Positions 49,616 through 59,525 of a DNA stretch of 64,000 bases are shown here, in pieces; the stretch's first letter is position 1; each line of letters starts with the position of its first letter. Made by a program: the position numbers and the translations under genes. The stretch comes from WAOL01 sp964399035 (GTDB lineage: Archaea; Thermoproteota; Thermoprotei_A; Sulfolobales; NBVN01), in contig CAYNPH010000034.1 in assembly GCA_964399035.1 (NCBI GenBank), positions 1 through 64,000 of the forward strand. The letters run 5' to 3'. A model generated the notes under the pieces. It was given only the letters and a program-made list of their open reading frames with translations. It had not been told where the DNA came from and made no database searches.

Positions 49616-50626
49616 TTAACCCAGGCTTATGTTGAAGATACTCTCCTCTTCAAGTAGTTTGCCTGCCTTGAGTAGCAGGTTCCAATCCTCAACCTTCTCG
49701 GAGGTCTTCACAACCCTCTCGAAAGCCCTCTTGATCGCTGGTAGAGCCGCTATGAGGCCAACAATAGCTCCGGCACCAGCCATCACTGCCGCCATAAGCC
49801 CGCCCGTGGCAACTAAGCCGCCTATCCCGCCACCCACGGCGCCTATGCTTATGAGGGCGCCAGCGATTAACCCTGCCTCTTCTCTCGCCTTCAGTGTTTG
49901 CGGGTACTCCGCGTAGATGACCCTGCCCGAGCTAGCGTCCACTAAGGCCTTCATCTCTACGTTACCGTACCTGTAAGTGAATTCCCAGATCGGGTAGTGG
50001 GTCACGCCTAAGTACTCTGTTTTAACGTCCTTGACTATCTTGTTGCCGCTGCACCCTGTATTGAGGTCCTGCTTTAAGTCCCGCATCACGGCGTTTGATG
50101 CGGTCTTGATGGCGTCTTCCTTCGATACTGTTATGTTGTAGTACCTACCCATCCTAAGCATTTTAGGCTTGAAGTATTCCCTCCCCCTCAAGCTGAACCT
50201 GTAGTTTTCGATTATGTGTGAGAACCAAGGCTCCCTATTAGCGAGGATGAAGTAGTCGCCCACCTCATAGAAATCACCCTCGTAGGACTTACTCCAGAAC
50301 CACACACCCTCGGTGTACACGCACTCGCCTGTAGCTTCGGCGTGAACGGCGTGTATTGGGATGTAATGTAGTGACGCCTTACGCAACTCTGTCACGGCGT
50401 GAAAGTCGGAAGGTGCTCCGTAGTTCCTGAGAATGAACTTCAGTAACCTATCGAAGGCGGTGCTTGAGCTGAACACGACTTTGAAGTAGTAATGTTCGGT
50501 GATCGCCTCACCGGTACTGACCTTAAACGTGTAGCCACAGTAAGGACACGTCGCCACGCTCACGGCGTGTGGGGCTCGAAATTCAGACCCGCAGTAAGGG
50601 CACTTAAGCGTGGCCTCACCGCTCAA
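49616..50626 (-). CDS. Zinc-ribbon membrane-associated protein B of a pair
   Basis: The 336-residue protein begins with a zinc ribbon (LKCPYCGSEF and VATCPYCGYTF), continues with a soluble beta-rich domain containing EYLGVTHYPIWEFTYRYG and LVDASSGRVIYAEYP (a PepSY-like strand pair), and then a glycine-rich hydrophobic hairpin at about residues 253-300, followed by a helix. I know no function. It is the second gene of a pair with the similarly built protein upstream, overlapping it by 11 bases. Confidence 0.7.
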   Translation of the reverse strand: MSGEATLKCPYCGSEFRAPHAVSVATCPYCGYTFKVSTGEAITEHYYFKVVFSSSTAFDRLLKFILRNYGAPSDFHAVTELRKASLHYIPIHAVHAEATGECVYTEGVWFWSKSYEGDFYEVGDYFILANREPWFSHIIENYRFSLRGREYFKPKMLRMGRYYNITVSKEDAIKTASNAVMRDLKQDLNTGCSGNKIVKDVKTEYLGVTHYPIWEFTYRYGNVEMKALVDASSGRVIYAEYPQTLKAREEAGLIAGALISIGAVGGGIGGLVATGGLMAAVMAGAGAIVGLIAALPAIKRAFERVVKTSEKVEDWNLLLKAGKLLEEESIFNISLG

Positions 50627-51635
50627 ACCTTACACCCCCTAGGGCCTTACTCACTAGGTATCCAGCACCTATCAAGAGGGCTATGCTTAGGAACGCTGAC
50701 TGCATCCAGTGCGTTGCGAAGGGTAAAGTAAAACTCGCTATAAAAGTCGCTGCTGCAGCCCCGCCTAGATACATTACTAAGTGCTTGGTTAGCACGGGCT
50801 CTATAGCTACTAGCTGTCTACCATCGACGCCCGAGAACGCTATGGAGTAAATGGCGTTCCTAAACTTATACGTGATAATGTATATTGGGATTAGGACGGC
50901 CTTAAAGTTCTTGACGTTTACCCTACATAGGTAAACGTTAAGCCTATCAAGCCTATACCTGCGCTTGACCCAAGACTTAAGCTTCTCTGCTATGACGTCC
51001 CTAGCTATCGCATTCACTTCCTTAGGCTCTATGTCGAACCCCATCACCGCATGCACGTCTTTCCCCCACTTGTACTTAGACGCGTGTATAGCGGTTGACA
51101 CATCAAGTTGCTTGACCTGCGTCGAGAGTTCTTTAACGCCTAATTCCTCGATATGTCTCCTACCTAAGATCGCGTCAACGCCGCTCACACTTCCGGAGTC
51201 CCTTACCTTAACCACTCTAACTTCCGTCTGTGTTGTGACCCTTCCGCCAACATTCACTGTCCTTGTCCTGGTCTCCCTCCTCTCACCCACAAAGAAGTAG
51301 TTCGCGTCGTAGTTGACGACGTAGAAGGGTACGAATATGCTCGTTATGGAGTCTATGCTTATTTTATTGACGTACTTACCCATGTCACTATCAGTTCTCA
51401 TCCTATCCCAGAACCTACGTGTTATCTCCTCCCTACTTAGGGAAGGGAAGACAAACACGTCGTAACCCGGGTCACGATACTCGATATATCCACAGTACCT
51501 GCACTTAACGACTAGCGAGTCAGGCGTGACCTCAATAGGTGCTCCGCAGTTAGGGCACTTGAACACTTCTGCTTCTCCATGCGGTGGCGGTGGAGGAGGC
51601 TCGGTACTGTAGGGCATTCCTGTGTTCTGAGACAT
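50616..51635 (-). CDS. Zinc-ribbon membrane-associated protein A of a pair
   Basis: The 339-residue protein has a proline run (PPPPPPH) near the N-terminus, a zinc ribbon VFKCPNCGAPI with VVKCRYCGYIEY at about residues 24-52, a large soluble domain containing SITSIFVPFYVVNYDANYFF and KAVLIPIYIITYKFRN, and two C-terminal membrane helices around residues 285-330. The layout mirrors the downstream gene, so the two probably form a membrane complex with cytoplasmic zinc ribbons. No known family function can be given. Confidence 0.7.
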   Translation of the reverse strand: MSQNTGMPYSTEPPPPPPHGEAEVFKCPNCGAPIEVTPDSLVVKCRYCGYIEYRDPGYDVFVFPSLSREEITRRFWDRMRTDSDMGKYVNKISIDSITSIFVPFYVVNYDANYFFVGERRETRTRTVNVGGRVTTQTEVRVVKVRDSGSVSGVDAILGRRHIEELGVKELSTQVKQLDVSTAIHASKYKWGKDVHAVMGFDIEPKEVNAIARDVIAEKLKSWVKRRYRLDRLNVYLCRVNVKNFKAVLIPIYIITYKFRNAIYSIAFSGVDGRQLVAIEPVLTKHLVMYLGGAAAATFIASFTLPFATHWMQSAFLSIALLIGAGYLVSKALGGVRFER

Positions 51636-51773
51636 TGTGATGCACCTAAAACTTCACTACAAAGGTAAAGGCAGGGGTAATTAATACTTAACTCACCCCA
51701 CCACACCCATAGGTTAAACTCTTTAGCTATGAGCGAAGTAAATGCCGAGTGGGTTACCCAGAGAGGATGCATC

Positions 51774-52358
51774 ATGCGTGCACTAATACTGGATATCGAT
51801 GGCACTTTAGTGAAGCCAGATATTGACTGGACGTATGTCAGGAGAAGGCTCTCCGAGCTAGGGATCAACGTTCCCCATAAACCTGTTGCCGAGATCTTGG
51901 CTAGGGTAGCGATGCATAACCCTAAGTTAGCTAAGAGCGTTGAGGACGAGATAGTCGGCATAGAGCGGCGGAGTGCGGAGAGGGTGAGGCGCGATCCTGA
52001 ACTCCGAGGTCTTCTCTTACAATTCAAGGATCGAGGAATTAGGATAGCGGTGGTTACGTTAAGGGGTCGTGAAACAGCCGCTAAGGTTCTGGGGTCGTTA
52101 GGTATTAGCGACTTAGTGGATGTCCTTGTAACCCGCGAGGATAGTTACGACAGAAGAGTACAGCTTAGAACAGTGTTGAGTGCATTGGGTGTCGAACCGA
52201 GCCAAACATACTTCCTCGGCGACACCATGTGGGATCTAGAGGCAGGGAAGAATGAAGGAGTGAACGTGCTTCTAATAGACTCGAAAGAGGACCCTGTCTC
52301 AACAGTCCCGAAACACTTGAAGGCAACGCTTAGGAAACTCCTCGAGAACCTCCAGTAA
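51774..52358 (+). CDS. HAD superfamily phosphatase
   Basis: The protein carries the four HAD motifs: ILDIDGTLVKPD (motif I), AVVTLRGRETA (motif II), the lysine/arginine region DRRVQLRTVLSALG, and FLGDTMWDLEAGKNEG (motif III/IV). Length (194 residues) and helical cap fit phosphoglycolate-phosphatase-like enzymes. ATG 51774 with GAGAGG before it is preferred because RALILDIDGTL is the usual start; an in-frame ATG at 51729 would add 15 residues. It is divergent from the zinc-ribbon pair. Confidence 0.88.
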   Translation: MRALILDIDGTLVKPDIDWTYVRRRLSELGINVPHKPVAEILARVAMHNPKLAKSVEDEIVGIERRSAERVRRDPELRGLLLQFKDRGIRIAVVTLRGRETAAKVLGSLGISDLVDVLVTREDSYDRRVQLRTVLSALGVEPSQTYFLGDTMWDLEAGKNEGVNVLLIDSKEDPVSTVPKHLKATLRKLLENLQ

Positions 52359-52374
52359 TCCTTGTGTAGTAGAA

Positions 52375-53667
52375 TCACCAATTAATGAAGCGCGGCTTGC
52401 CCTCGTATATGGGGGCTATCACCCTAACAGTAACTTCACTACCCTCTTCATACCCCTCCACATTCTCCTCGATCTCCAGTATGCCGTTTCCCTTAATCAG
52501 GGTGGATATGATGCCAGAGCCTGTTAGCCTCAGCGGCTCGGCGTAGATAACGTTGCCCTCTCGGTAAAGGACGACGCGGTAGCAGGAGCGGAAGCCAACG
52601 ACGTTAACTACCTTCCTAGTGAGCCGTGCCCGGACAGTAGGTTCAGGCATCTCCTTAATGCCGTAGAGCTTACGGACAAGGGGCTTAAGGAAAACCTCTA
52701 ACCCTATGAAGCACGCCACTGGAAGCCCCGAGAGCATTAGGATGGGCTTGCCGCTAACTACGTACGCGCCAGCAGTCCGCCCCGGACGCAGGTTAACGCC
52801 GTGGAAGACAAGCTTCGAGCCGGATATGCCCTCCACCGCCTCAGGCACCAGGTCCTTCCCGCCAATGGATGAGCCCCCCGTCGTGATCACGATGTCAGCA
52901 TCCCTTAACCCTTCCTCAATAGCTGCCCTGACCTCGTTAACGTCGTCTTTAACTATGCGTGACCAGCTAACCTCACACCCTATTTCCTTAACGTAACTCT
53001 CTATTAACGGGCCTGAGGAATTCACTACCTCATCCTTACCTCGTGCCTGTCTGTAGTCCTTGAGCTCGTCACCAGTGTTTACGATGGCTATTCGTAAGGG
53101 TTTGAAAACCTTCACCTCCGTAATGCCTGACTCGGCGAGCGCTGTAATGTGCCAAGGACGTATTACGGTACCTCGCTCTAAGATAACGTCGCCCGCACGG
53201 AAGTCTTCCCCAGCACGACTGACGTTACCGTACTTAGGAACTGGCTTAAATACTAGGACGTGATCCCCAAGTAACTTGCTGTACTCGAAGGGCACGACAG
53301 CATCAGCTCCTTCCGGTATCCTGCCACCGGTGAATATCATAGCTGCCTCCCCTTCTCCTACCCTAACGTGTTTTTTGCTTCCAGCCTCTACCTTCCCAAC
53401 AACCCTCAACTCAACGGGCTCCCTTTCGCTAGCGCTGATAACGTCCTCTGACCTGACAGCGAAGCCGTCCATTGCTGCCCTATCAAAAGGTGGGTAATCG
53501 CGTAGTGCCTTAACTTGGTGAGAAGCGACCCTACCCACAGCCTCGACAATATCTAGAGTCTCGACGCTTGGCTCGATAGTCACGGCTCTTAAGAACTTGT
53601 GTAATGCGTTCTCCACGGACTCAAAACTTGTGAAGCCCTTGAGCTTCTGTCGGGGCACCTCAAGCAC
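52375..53667 (-). CDS. moeA: Molybdopterin molybdenumtransferase MoeA-like
   Basis: The 430-residue enzyme inserts molybdate (or tungstate) into adenylylated molybdopterin. Visible are ALRDYPPFDRAAMDGFAV, AMIFTGGRIPEGADAVVPFE, IVNTGDELKDYRQARGKDEV, DIVITTGGSSIGGKDLVPEA and PILMLSGLPVACFIGLEVFL. These are the MoeA N-terminal, MoCF and C-terminal domains. It overlaps surE by 8 bases and works with the MoaB protein encoded at 34359. Confidence 0.93.
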   Translation of the reverse strand: MLEVPRQKLKGFTSFESVENALHKFLRAVTIEPSVETLDIVEAVGRVASHQVKALRDYPPFDRAAMDGFAVRSEDVISASEREPVELRVVGKVEAGSKKHVRVGEGEAAMIFTGGRIPEGADAVVPFEYSKLLGDHVLVFKPVPKYGNVSRAGEDFRAGDVILERGTVIRPWHITALAESGITEVKVFKPLRIAIVNTGDELKDYRQARGKDEVVNSSGPLIESYVKEIGCEVSWSRIVKDDVNEVRAAIEEGLRDADIVITTGGSSIGGKDLVPEAVEGISGSKLVFHGVNLRPGRTAGAYVVSGKPILMLSGLPVACFIGLEVFLKPLVRKLYGIKEMPEPTVRARLTRKVVNVVGFRSCYRVVLYREGNVIYAEPLRLTGSGIISTLIKGNGILEIEENVEGYEEGSEVTVRVIAPIYEGKPRFINW

Positions 53668-54496
53668 CCTTAACTGCTCTAATGTTCTCTAACGCCTTCT
53701 CTATATGTCTTAGCAAGTCATTAATCTTCTCTGTTAATGCTTTGCAACCGCTGATTGCTGGGTGAGTCAAGTCAGCGACTAAGGGAGTTATAGTCACGTA
53801 CCCGTTACTTAAGTAGTACGAGTCAGTACCATCCTCAACCACGCGCTCCCCAACAAGCCAGTAGTATTCCCTACCCCTAGGATCTATTCTCCTCTCAAAC
53901 CTCTGAATGAACCTTATCCTCTGCGTCTTCGGCATGACCACCCCCTTAGGTGTCGGTGTACGGGGTAGGTTCACCGAGAGCGTGTCCACGCCGTCGAACC
54001 AGCCGTTATCCTTAACGTACTCTATCAGGGCCTCCACAACCTTCCTAACCATGAATGAGTACTTAGGGTTCTCGAACTCATCGTCAGTCAAGACGTCAGC
54101 CGAAAGAGCTATTGAGGGGTAGCCAAAGAGCCCGGCCTCGATCGCGGCCTCCACAGTGCCGGAGTAAAGTATGTTCTGCGACGACGTATTCTCACCTATG
54201 TTTATCCCTGAAACGACGAGGTCAGGGTTAAACCCAAGTATGTCCTTAGCGGCGTGGAAAGCGTCAACAGGCGTGCCATTGATAGCGAATACCCTTAACC
54301 CGTATATGCCGAGTTCCCGCAGGAAGAGTGGCTTATGAAGCGTTAATGAGTGTCCTCCGCCGGACTTCGGCGTCTCAGGCACGACAGCCAGTACCTCACC
54401 AAACTCCTTAAGTATCTCGTAGGTGAGGGGAAGCGCCCTCGTGACGAATCCGTCGTCATTCACTAAGAGTATCTTGAAGTGATCTTCTTTTGACAT
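53660..54496 (-). CDS. surE: 5'/3'-nucleotidase SurE
   Basis: The 278-residue phosphatase dephosphorylates nucleoside monophosphates. Motifs are LLVNDDGFVTRALP (metal-binding Asp-Asp), VVPETPKSGGGHSLTLHKPL, NGTPVDAFHAA and VSGINIGENTSSQNILYSGT. It is the first gene of a two-gene transcript with moeA. Confidence 0.94.
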   Translation of the reverse strand: MSKEDHFKILLVNDDGFVTRALPLTYEILKEFGEVLAVVPETPKSGGGHSLTLHKPLFLRELGIYGLRVFAINGTPVDAFHAAKDILGFNPDLVVSGINIGENTSSQNILYSGTVEAAIEAGLFGYPSIALSADVLTDDEFENPKYSFMVRKVVEALIEYVKDNGWFDGVDTLSVNLPRTPTPKGVVMPKTQRIRFIQRFERRIDPRGREYYWLVGERVVEDGTDSYYLSNGYVTITPLVADLTHPAISGCKALTEKINDLLRHIEKALENIRAVKGA

Positions 54497-54664
54497 GGCC
54501 TCATCACTTAGTGTTAAGTCACTCTGTAGCGCTATTAAGAATTACTTAATTAATCCGCGGTATTCAGTGACGTAGTTATTGAGGCTTGGAAGTCATTAAC
54601 GTTATGAAGGGTGTGAAGACCCCGTTAATCACCTAATTAAGCTTCGTAAACATATTAGGGAGTA

Positions 54665-55744
54665 GTGAGGGTGATGAGGGATTCAATAAGCAGGCTGGTC
54701 GCGGAGCTAGCTAGGCCAGCGAGGCTTAAACCTAGGTACAAGCTCCTGGAGGATGAAACACGCTACGTGATACCGGAGGAGTTAAGGCGTGAGAGCCTTA
54801 AGAAGCCGAGCAGGCGTTACGTCTTCGCCGCCCTTGACGCCGCTGCCGCAACTCTTCATGTGCCAGCTGGCGAGGTAAGCGTCGTCGCTGGGGCGCTGTG
54901 TGATGCGAGGAGTGCTTACCTCTACCCGGGAACAGGTATTGTTGCTAGTGTCAGTGGCCCTCCCTTCCTCGGTGCACCGATTGAGGAGGATCTGAGCCTA
55001 GTTTCCAACCGCTACGTGAAGGTCGGCCTCAAGTACGTTAATGACCCGGACCTACCTGAGGGCGCCTTGTCTCACGATCTTCGAATACATATGGAGACGT
55101 ACTTACTGAGCGTAGCCAAGGAGAGGTTAAGGGGCGGCACGGTACTGCTCATAGACGGGCCCGTAACCTACCCATACACGCACCCTGTGGAGGGTAGCGT
55201 GTGGAATGCGGAGTTAGGCGGGCTGAACGAGGATAGAGTCACCATGATGAGTAGTCTTATTGAGGAAGGCATAGTCCCAGTATGCGTGGTTAAGCGCGTA
55301 TGGAGGTCCAAGCACTTAATCAGGGCGCTGGGGCTGAGCGAGCTCCTGACAGACGTGAAAATGATTATGAATGCCCTAGGGTTAAGCGGGGTTCCAGACA
55401 AACCACTCATGATAGGTCCTTGGGAAGTCAGCGGCTCCGTCGACACCCCGCCTAGGGTCATGGCTTACGTGTTGACGCCCGTAGCAATGCCGGTCAGGCT
55501 ATACACGATATTCAGGATTGAGGTTTTGAAAGCGGTTCAGGAGCTGCTCGGTGAGGAGAGGTTCCTTGAATTAGTGGCCGCTATATCGTACTCAGCGTCC
55601 TCCTATGGGACATACGTCCCGCACAGACTGCATGTTGCTGACGCACTCTCCAAGGAGGTCGTGACTAAGAACGCCTCCGTGCTTGAAGCGTTGCTCAGGC
55701 TGAAGGGCGTCCCACTTCTTTACGGGGGTGTGACTGTTGAGTGA
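54665..55744 (+). CDS. nurA: NurA 5'-3' nuclease
   Basis: The 359-residue protein matches NurA, the nuclease that resects DNA ends with HerA for recombination. The catalytic metal site is formed by FAALDAAAATLHVP (near residue 57) and LLIDGPVTYPYTHP (near 163), with conserved VWRSKHLIRALG further on. The GTG-type start at 54665 precedes VMRDS; ATG 54674 is close. It overlaps herA by 8 bases. Mre11 and Rad50, often in the same archaeal operon, are absent here. Confidence 0.88.
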   Translation: MRVMRDSISRLVAELARPARLKPRYKLLEDETRYVIPEELRRESLKKPSRRYVFAALDAAAATLHVPAGEVSVVAGALCDARSAYLYPGTGIVASVSGPPFLGAPIEEDLSLVSNRYVKVGLKYVNDPDLPEGALSHDLRIHMETYLLSVAKERLRGGTVLLIDGPVTYPYTHPVEGSVWNAELGGLNEDRVTMMSSLIEEGIVPVCVVKRVWRSKHLIRALGLSELLTDVKMIMNALGLSGVPDKPLMIGPWEVSGSVDTPPRVMAYVLTPVAMPVRLYTIFRIEVLKAVQELLGEERFLELVAAISYSASSYGTYVPHRLHVADALSKEVVTKNASVLEALLRLKGVPLLYGGVTVE

Positions 55745-57572
55745 TGACTCACTAAGCACGATACGTGAGTTGATAGCATCGAGAATAACTGAGGCGAAAA
55801 GAAAAGCTAGGAGCATCGGCAGGATCGTTGGCGTGGTTAGCCGAAAGAACCCGTCGAAGTTAGCGGGGGATCTAACAGCCACGGTCGTCGAGATAGACCC
55901 GGCAACGTACTACAAGTATGGGGAAATGCTGGGGGTCGGGAACTACTTAGTTGCCGTAGACCTCAGGACGCTAAAGGCCGTTGGACTCAGGATAATCGGG
56001 GTTTCACGAGCTGACGTCGCCTCAACTCTGGAGTCCCTAGCCCCCATAGGGTTAGGGGAGGATGAAGAGGGATTACTCACTAACGCCCTAATCGAGGTCA
56101 CGCCGCTCCTGAACGAGGATGGTGCCCCAGTCTCCACGCCCTTAGAGCCGCAGTCACCGGTCGTTGTGCCCGATGATCCGGAGATACTACTATCCGTCGC
56201 AGGCATACCTAAGGAAGGAGTAACGCTCGGCTACCTCCACACAGGCTCTGCACCAGTGGCGGGTGGAGTAGTGCCTATGAAGTTACCTAGGCAAGAATTC
56301 TTTAAACACATGCTCGTGATAGGAACTACGGGTTCCGGTAAGACCACCCTAATAAAGAACTTACTGTACGTTATTGGAAGAGACTGGAAGGAAGCTAAGG
56401 TACTAGTGGTTGACGCTGCCGGAGACTACGCGCAGATAGTGTTACCCCCTCCCTCACTACCCTCGGACGCTATCCCCGCGATCTACAAGAACGCTGAGGA
56501 ATTCAGGAGTAATTACCCGTCATGGATAACCGTCCTACTACCGGTGCGCAGGGAGGACAGGAAACTCAAGCAGCTAGCGCTGAAGTACGTCATGGAGCGC
56601 ATAGGCAAAGTAGCTAAGGCGTTCTACGGTAAGGACCCGATGACTAGCGTTGAGGCACCTGCTCGTGACTTTGAGACCGTGAAGTCCATCCTCGTTCACT
56701 GCAACTTGAATGGCTATGAATTCACCGTTGAGGTAGTCCCCATGTCCTTAACGTACACGCAGCTCCGCGACCACTTGGAAATACTTCCTCTATTCTCACG
56801 GCAGGCCAAGGTGTACCTGAGGAACGTGATCGGGTACTTGGAGCATAAGGTCGGCAGCATAACTAACTTCACGTACCTCTACAGATCACTTCAGGAAAGG
56901 TTCGATGAGATTCTGAAGGTGATGAAGCTACACCGTAGAACCCTTGAGAACATCGAGAGGACACTGAACTTCATAGCCAGTGCGGACGAAGTCGACGTGA
57001 GGATCGAGGGGAACGTGATAGGCATACCGCCCGCCGGACGAATCATGGAGAACTATAGGGGTCCAGTAATAATAGACCTAGACTACGCTGCACTTAGGGG
57101 CGCGCACTTCCTAGTCCTCAACCTGATAGCGTACGAAATACTCAGGGAGGTTTACGCATGGAAGAAATCCGCCGGTGCCACTACCCCGACACTCATGATA
57201 CTTGATGAGGCCCACAGGTTCTTCCCCTCAGAGGGAACGAGTAGGGAGGAGGTGGAGATGCTGGCTGACTTCATAGCAAGGATAGCGAGGTTAGGTAGGT
57301 CAAGGGGTCTCGGCCTCATATTCTCCACACACTCCCCCAAAGACGTTCATAAGATAGTGATCCAGCTAACGAACACGAAAGTGATACTAAGAAGTGAGCG
57401 GGAATTCCTTGAGATGCTGGACGTTCCGAGAGAATACTTGAGGTTAATGGAACTCGCACCTGATAGGGTGGCGCTGATAAGGACATCCGTGGTCCGCTCT
57501 GGCTACGCCCTCTTCAGAACGAGCGAACCTCTGCTGGGTCATTTTGACATGGGGCGTCTATCCGTTAAGTAA
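55737..57572 (+). CDS. herA: HerA DNA translocase
   Basis: The 611-residue hexameric ATPase has an N-terminal HAS barrel (residues about 1-150), Walker A GTTGSGKTTLIKNLL near residue 195, Walker B LMILDEAHRFFPS near 484, and the arginine-finger region RLGRSRGLGLIFSTHSPKDVHK. It pumps DNA to the NurA nuclease during end resection. It is translationally coupled to nurA by an 8-base overlap. Confidence 0.94.
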   Translation: MSDDSLSTIRELIASRITEAKRKARSIGRIVGVVSRKNPSKLAGDLTATVVEIDPATYYKYGEMLGVGNYLVAVDLRTLKAVGLRIIGVSRADVASTLESLAPIGLGEDEEGLLTNALIEVTPLLNEDGAPVSTPLEPQSPVVVPDDPEILLSVAGIPKEGVTLGYLHTGSAPVAGGVVPMKLPRQEFFKHMLVIGTTGSGKTTLIKNLLYVIGRDWKEAKVLVVDAAGDYAQIVLPPPSLPSDAIPAIYKNAEEFRSNYPSWITVLLPVRREDRKLKQLALKYVMERIGKVAKAFYGKDPMTSVEAPARDFETVKSILVHCNLNGYEFTVEVVPMSLTYTQLRDHLEILPLFSRQAKVYLRNVIGYLEHKVGSITNFTYLYRSLQERFDEILKVMKLHRRTLENIERTLNFIASADEVDVRIEGNVIGIPPAGRIMENYRGPVIIDLDYAALRGAHFLVLNLIAYEILREVYAWKKSAGATTPTLMILDEAHRFFPSEGTSREEVEMLADFIARIARLGRSRGLGLIFSTHSPKDVHKIVIQLTNTKVILRSEREFLEMLDVPREYLRLMELAPDRVALIRTSVVRSGYALFRTSEPLLGHFDMGRLSVK

Positions 57573-57650
57573 TGCCGGGGAGAACCACGTCTCAGAAACG
57601 TTAATGTTTCTCACCAACATTACTTACCTAGGTTTTGGGAGGGATATTAC

Positions 57651-59513
57651 TTGGCATGCGGTATAGTCGGGGTTGTCGCTAAGGAAGGCGTGCTACGGAA
57701 GCCCCTCGGGAGGGTGATAAGGGAGTCCCTGAAGAAGCTTGAGTACCGAGGCTACGACTCGGTGGGCTTCGCGATACTGACTCGTGACGGCAGGCTCGTC
57801 GTGCGTAAGTCCAGGGGCATGATAGACAACGTATCAGCTAAGTTAGGGTTCGACAGCTTCGACGGGCTAGTCGGTATAGGTCACACGCGGTGGGCAACAC
57901 ATGGAAAGCCAAGTGACGTGAACGCCCATCCCCACGTGGACTGCAGCGGTGCCGTAGCGGTGGTTCATAACGGTATAATAGAGAATTACGAGGAGATAAA
58001 GGCTGAATTAACTAGGCTAGGACATCATTTCACCTCCGACACGGACACTGAAGTAATACCTCACCTAATAGAGGAGTTCAAGAGGCAAGGTGCGAGCCCA
58101 TACGAAGCCTTCAAGAGGACCATCTCCTACCTTAAGGGAGCGTACGCCTTAGCAGTGATAGACACCAGCACCCCAGACAGGATATACTTCGCCAGGAGCA
58201 CGTCACCCTTAGTGATAGGGTTAGGTAACGGCGCAAACTTCCTAGCCAGCGACATACCGGCGTTCCTTGAGTTCACGCGCAAGGTCATAGTACTGAGGGA
58301 TGGGGAGGTAGGTTACGTAACCGCTGATGACGTGGTCATAGAGCACCGCCCTAAGGCAGGGAGTAATGGGGTGTCATGGGCACCGGTCAGCTTGACGGGT
58401 AGGGTTAGGGTTGTTGAGTGGACCGCTGAGATGGCGATGAAGGGCGGCTACCCTCACTTCATGCTTAAGGAGATTCATGAGCAACCGAACGCCTTAGCCT
58501 CAACCCTTGCTGGCATAGAGGATCAGGTTGCGGACGTGGTTAAGGCACTAAGCAAGGCGGAATCCGTGGTAATCGTCGGGGCAGGAACCTCCTTCCACGC
58601 CTCATACTTAGGCTCCCTGCTCATGAGTAACTTAGCTAGGAAGAGATCCGTAGCGATAATATCGTCTGAAGCGAGGTGGCACCTCAGATCCCTGAGGGAG
58701 GGTGACGTGGTAGTGGCTGTGAGTCAGTCAGGTGAGACCATAGACACGCTACTAGCGGTGAGGGAGGCTAAAGCAGCGGGTGCACTAACAATAGCGTTAT
58801 CCAATGTCGTTGACTCAGCAATACCTCGCGAGTCCCACATGGCTATCTACACCAGGGCAGGACCTGAGATAGGGGTGGCGGCAACAAAGACGTTCACCAC
58901 GCAGGTAGCTGTTCTCTCCTACCTCGCAATCAAGGTCGCTGAACGCGTTGGCGCAATAAGGGGTCATGAAGCCAGCGAGTACGTAGCAGCGTTAAGGAGA
59001 GTGCCTGAAATAGCGGCGTCGATCATAGCGATGCACGAAGCTAAAGCTAGGGCCGTGGCGAGGAGAATGGCTGAGCGAACAAACGCCTTCTACCTCGGCA
59101 GGGGGTACTCGCTCCCGATAGCTATGGAGGGGGCGCTAAAGCTCAAGGAAATAGCCTATGTCCACGCCGAGGCCTACCCGGCCGGCGAATCTAAACACGG
59201 CCCGATAGCGCTTGTCGAGGAGAACTTCCCGGTGCTCTTCACCGCTGTCGGCAGGGACGACGGAGAGATGATCAGGAGCAACATAGAGGAAATGAAGGCT
59301 AGGTTAGCATGGACCCTAGCTGTAGCCCCCGAGTCGCTGAAGGAGGTGCTGAGGGCCGTTGACGTCGCCTTCAAGATGCCTGACCTCCCCGAGGTGGCCG
59401 CGGTGGTTGCATACGTCATACCATACCAGTTAATAGCGTATTACACAGCAGTGCGTAAGGGTCACGACCCAGATAAGCCCAGGAACTTAGCGAAGACCGT
59501 GACGGTTGTTTAG
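57651..59513 (+). CDS. glmS: Glutamine--fructose-6-phosphate aminotransferase
   Basis: The 620-residue enzyme makes glucosamine-6-phosphate. It has an N-terminal class II glutaminase domain (ACGIVGVVAKEG, LEYRGYDSVGFAI, GHTRWATHGKPS, NGIIENYEEI) and two SIS sugar-binding domains (VGAGTSFHASYLGSLL, SQSGETIDTLLAVREAKAA), ending RNLAKTVTVV. The catalytic cysteine is residue 3, after Met-Ala, whereas GlmS normally reads Met-Cys so that Met removal exposes it. The TTG start is supported by GGGAGGG at 57636-57642, and no start codon lies directly before the cysteine. The GlmU-like gene follows after 12 bases. Confidence 0.95.
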   Translation: MACGIVGVVAKEGVLRKPLGRVIRESLKKLEYRGYDSVGFAILTRDGRLVVRKSRGMIDNVSAKLGFDSFDGLVGIGHTRWATHGKPSDVNAHPHVDCSGAVAVVHNGIIENYEEIKAELTRLGHHFTSDTDTEVIPHLIEEFKRQGASPYEAFKRTISYLKGAYALAVIDTSTPDRIYFARSTSPLVIGLGNGANFLASDIPAFLEFTRKVIVLRDGEVGYVTADDVVIEHRPKAGSNGVSWAPVSLTGRVRVVEWTAEMAMKGGYPHFMLKEIHEQPNALASTLAGIEDQVADVVKALSKAESVVIVGAGTSFHASYLGSLLMSNLARKRSVAIISSEARWHLRSLREGDVVVAVSQSGETIDTLLAVREAKAAGALTIALSNVVDSAIPRESHMAIYTRAGPEIGVAATKTFTTQVAVLSYLAIKVAERVGAIRGHEASEYVAALRRVPEIAASIIAMHEAKARAVARRMAERTNAFYLGRGYSLPIAMEGALKLKEIAYVHAEAYPAGESKHGPIALVEENFPVLFTAVGRDDGEMIRSNIEEMKARLAWTLAVAPESLKEVLRAVDVAFKMPDLPEVAAVVAYVIPYQLIAYYTAVRKGHDPDKPRNLAKTVTVV

Positions 59514-59525
59514 GGGTGCTTAACT

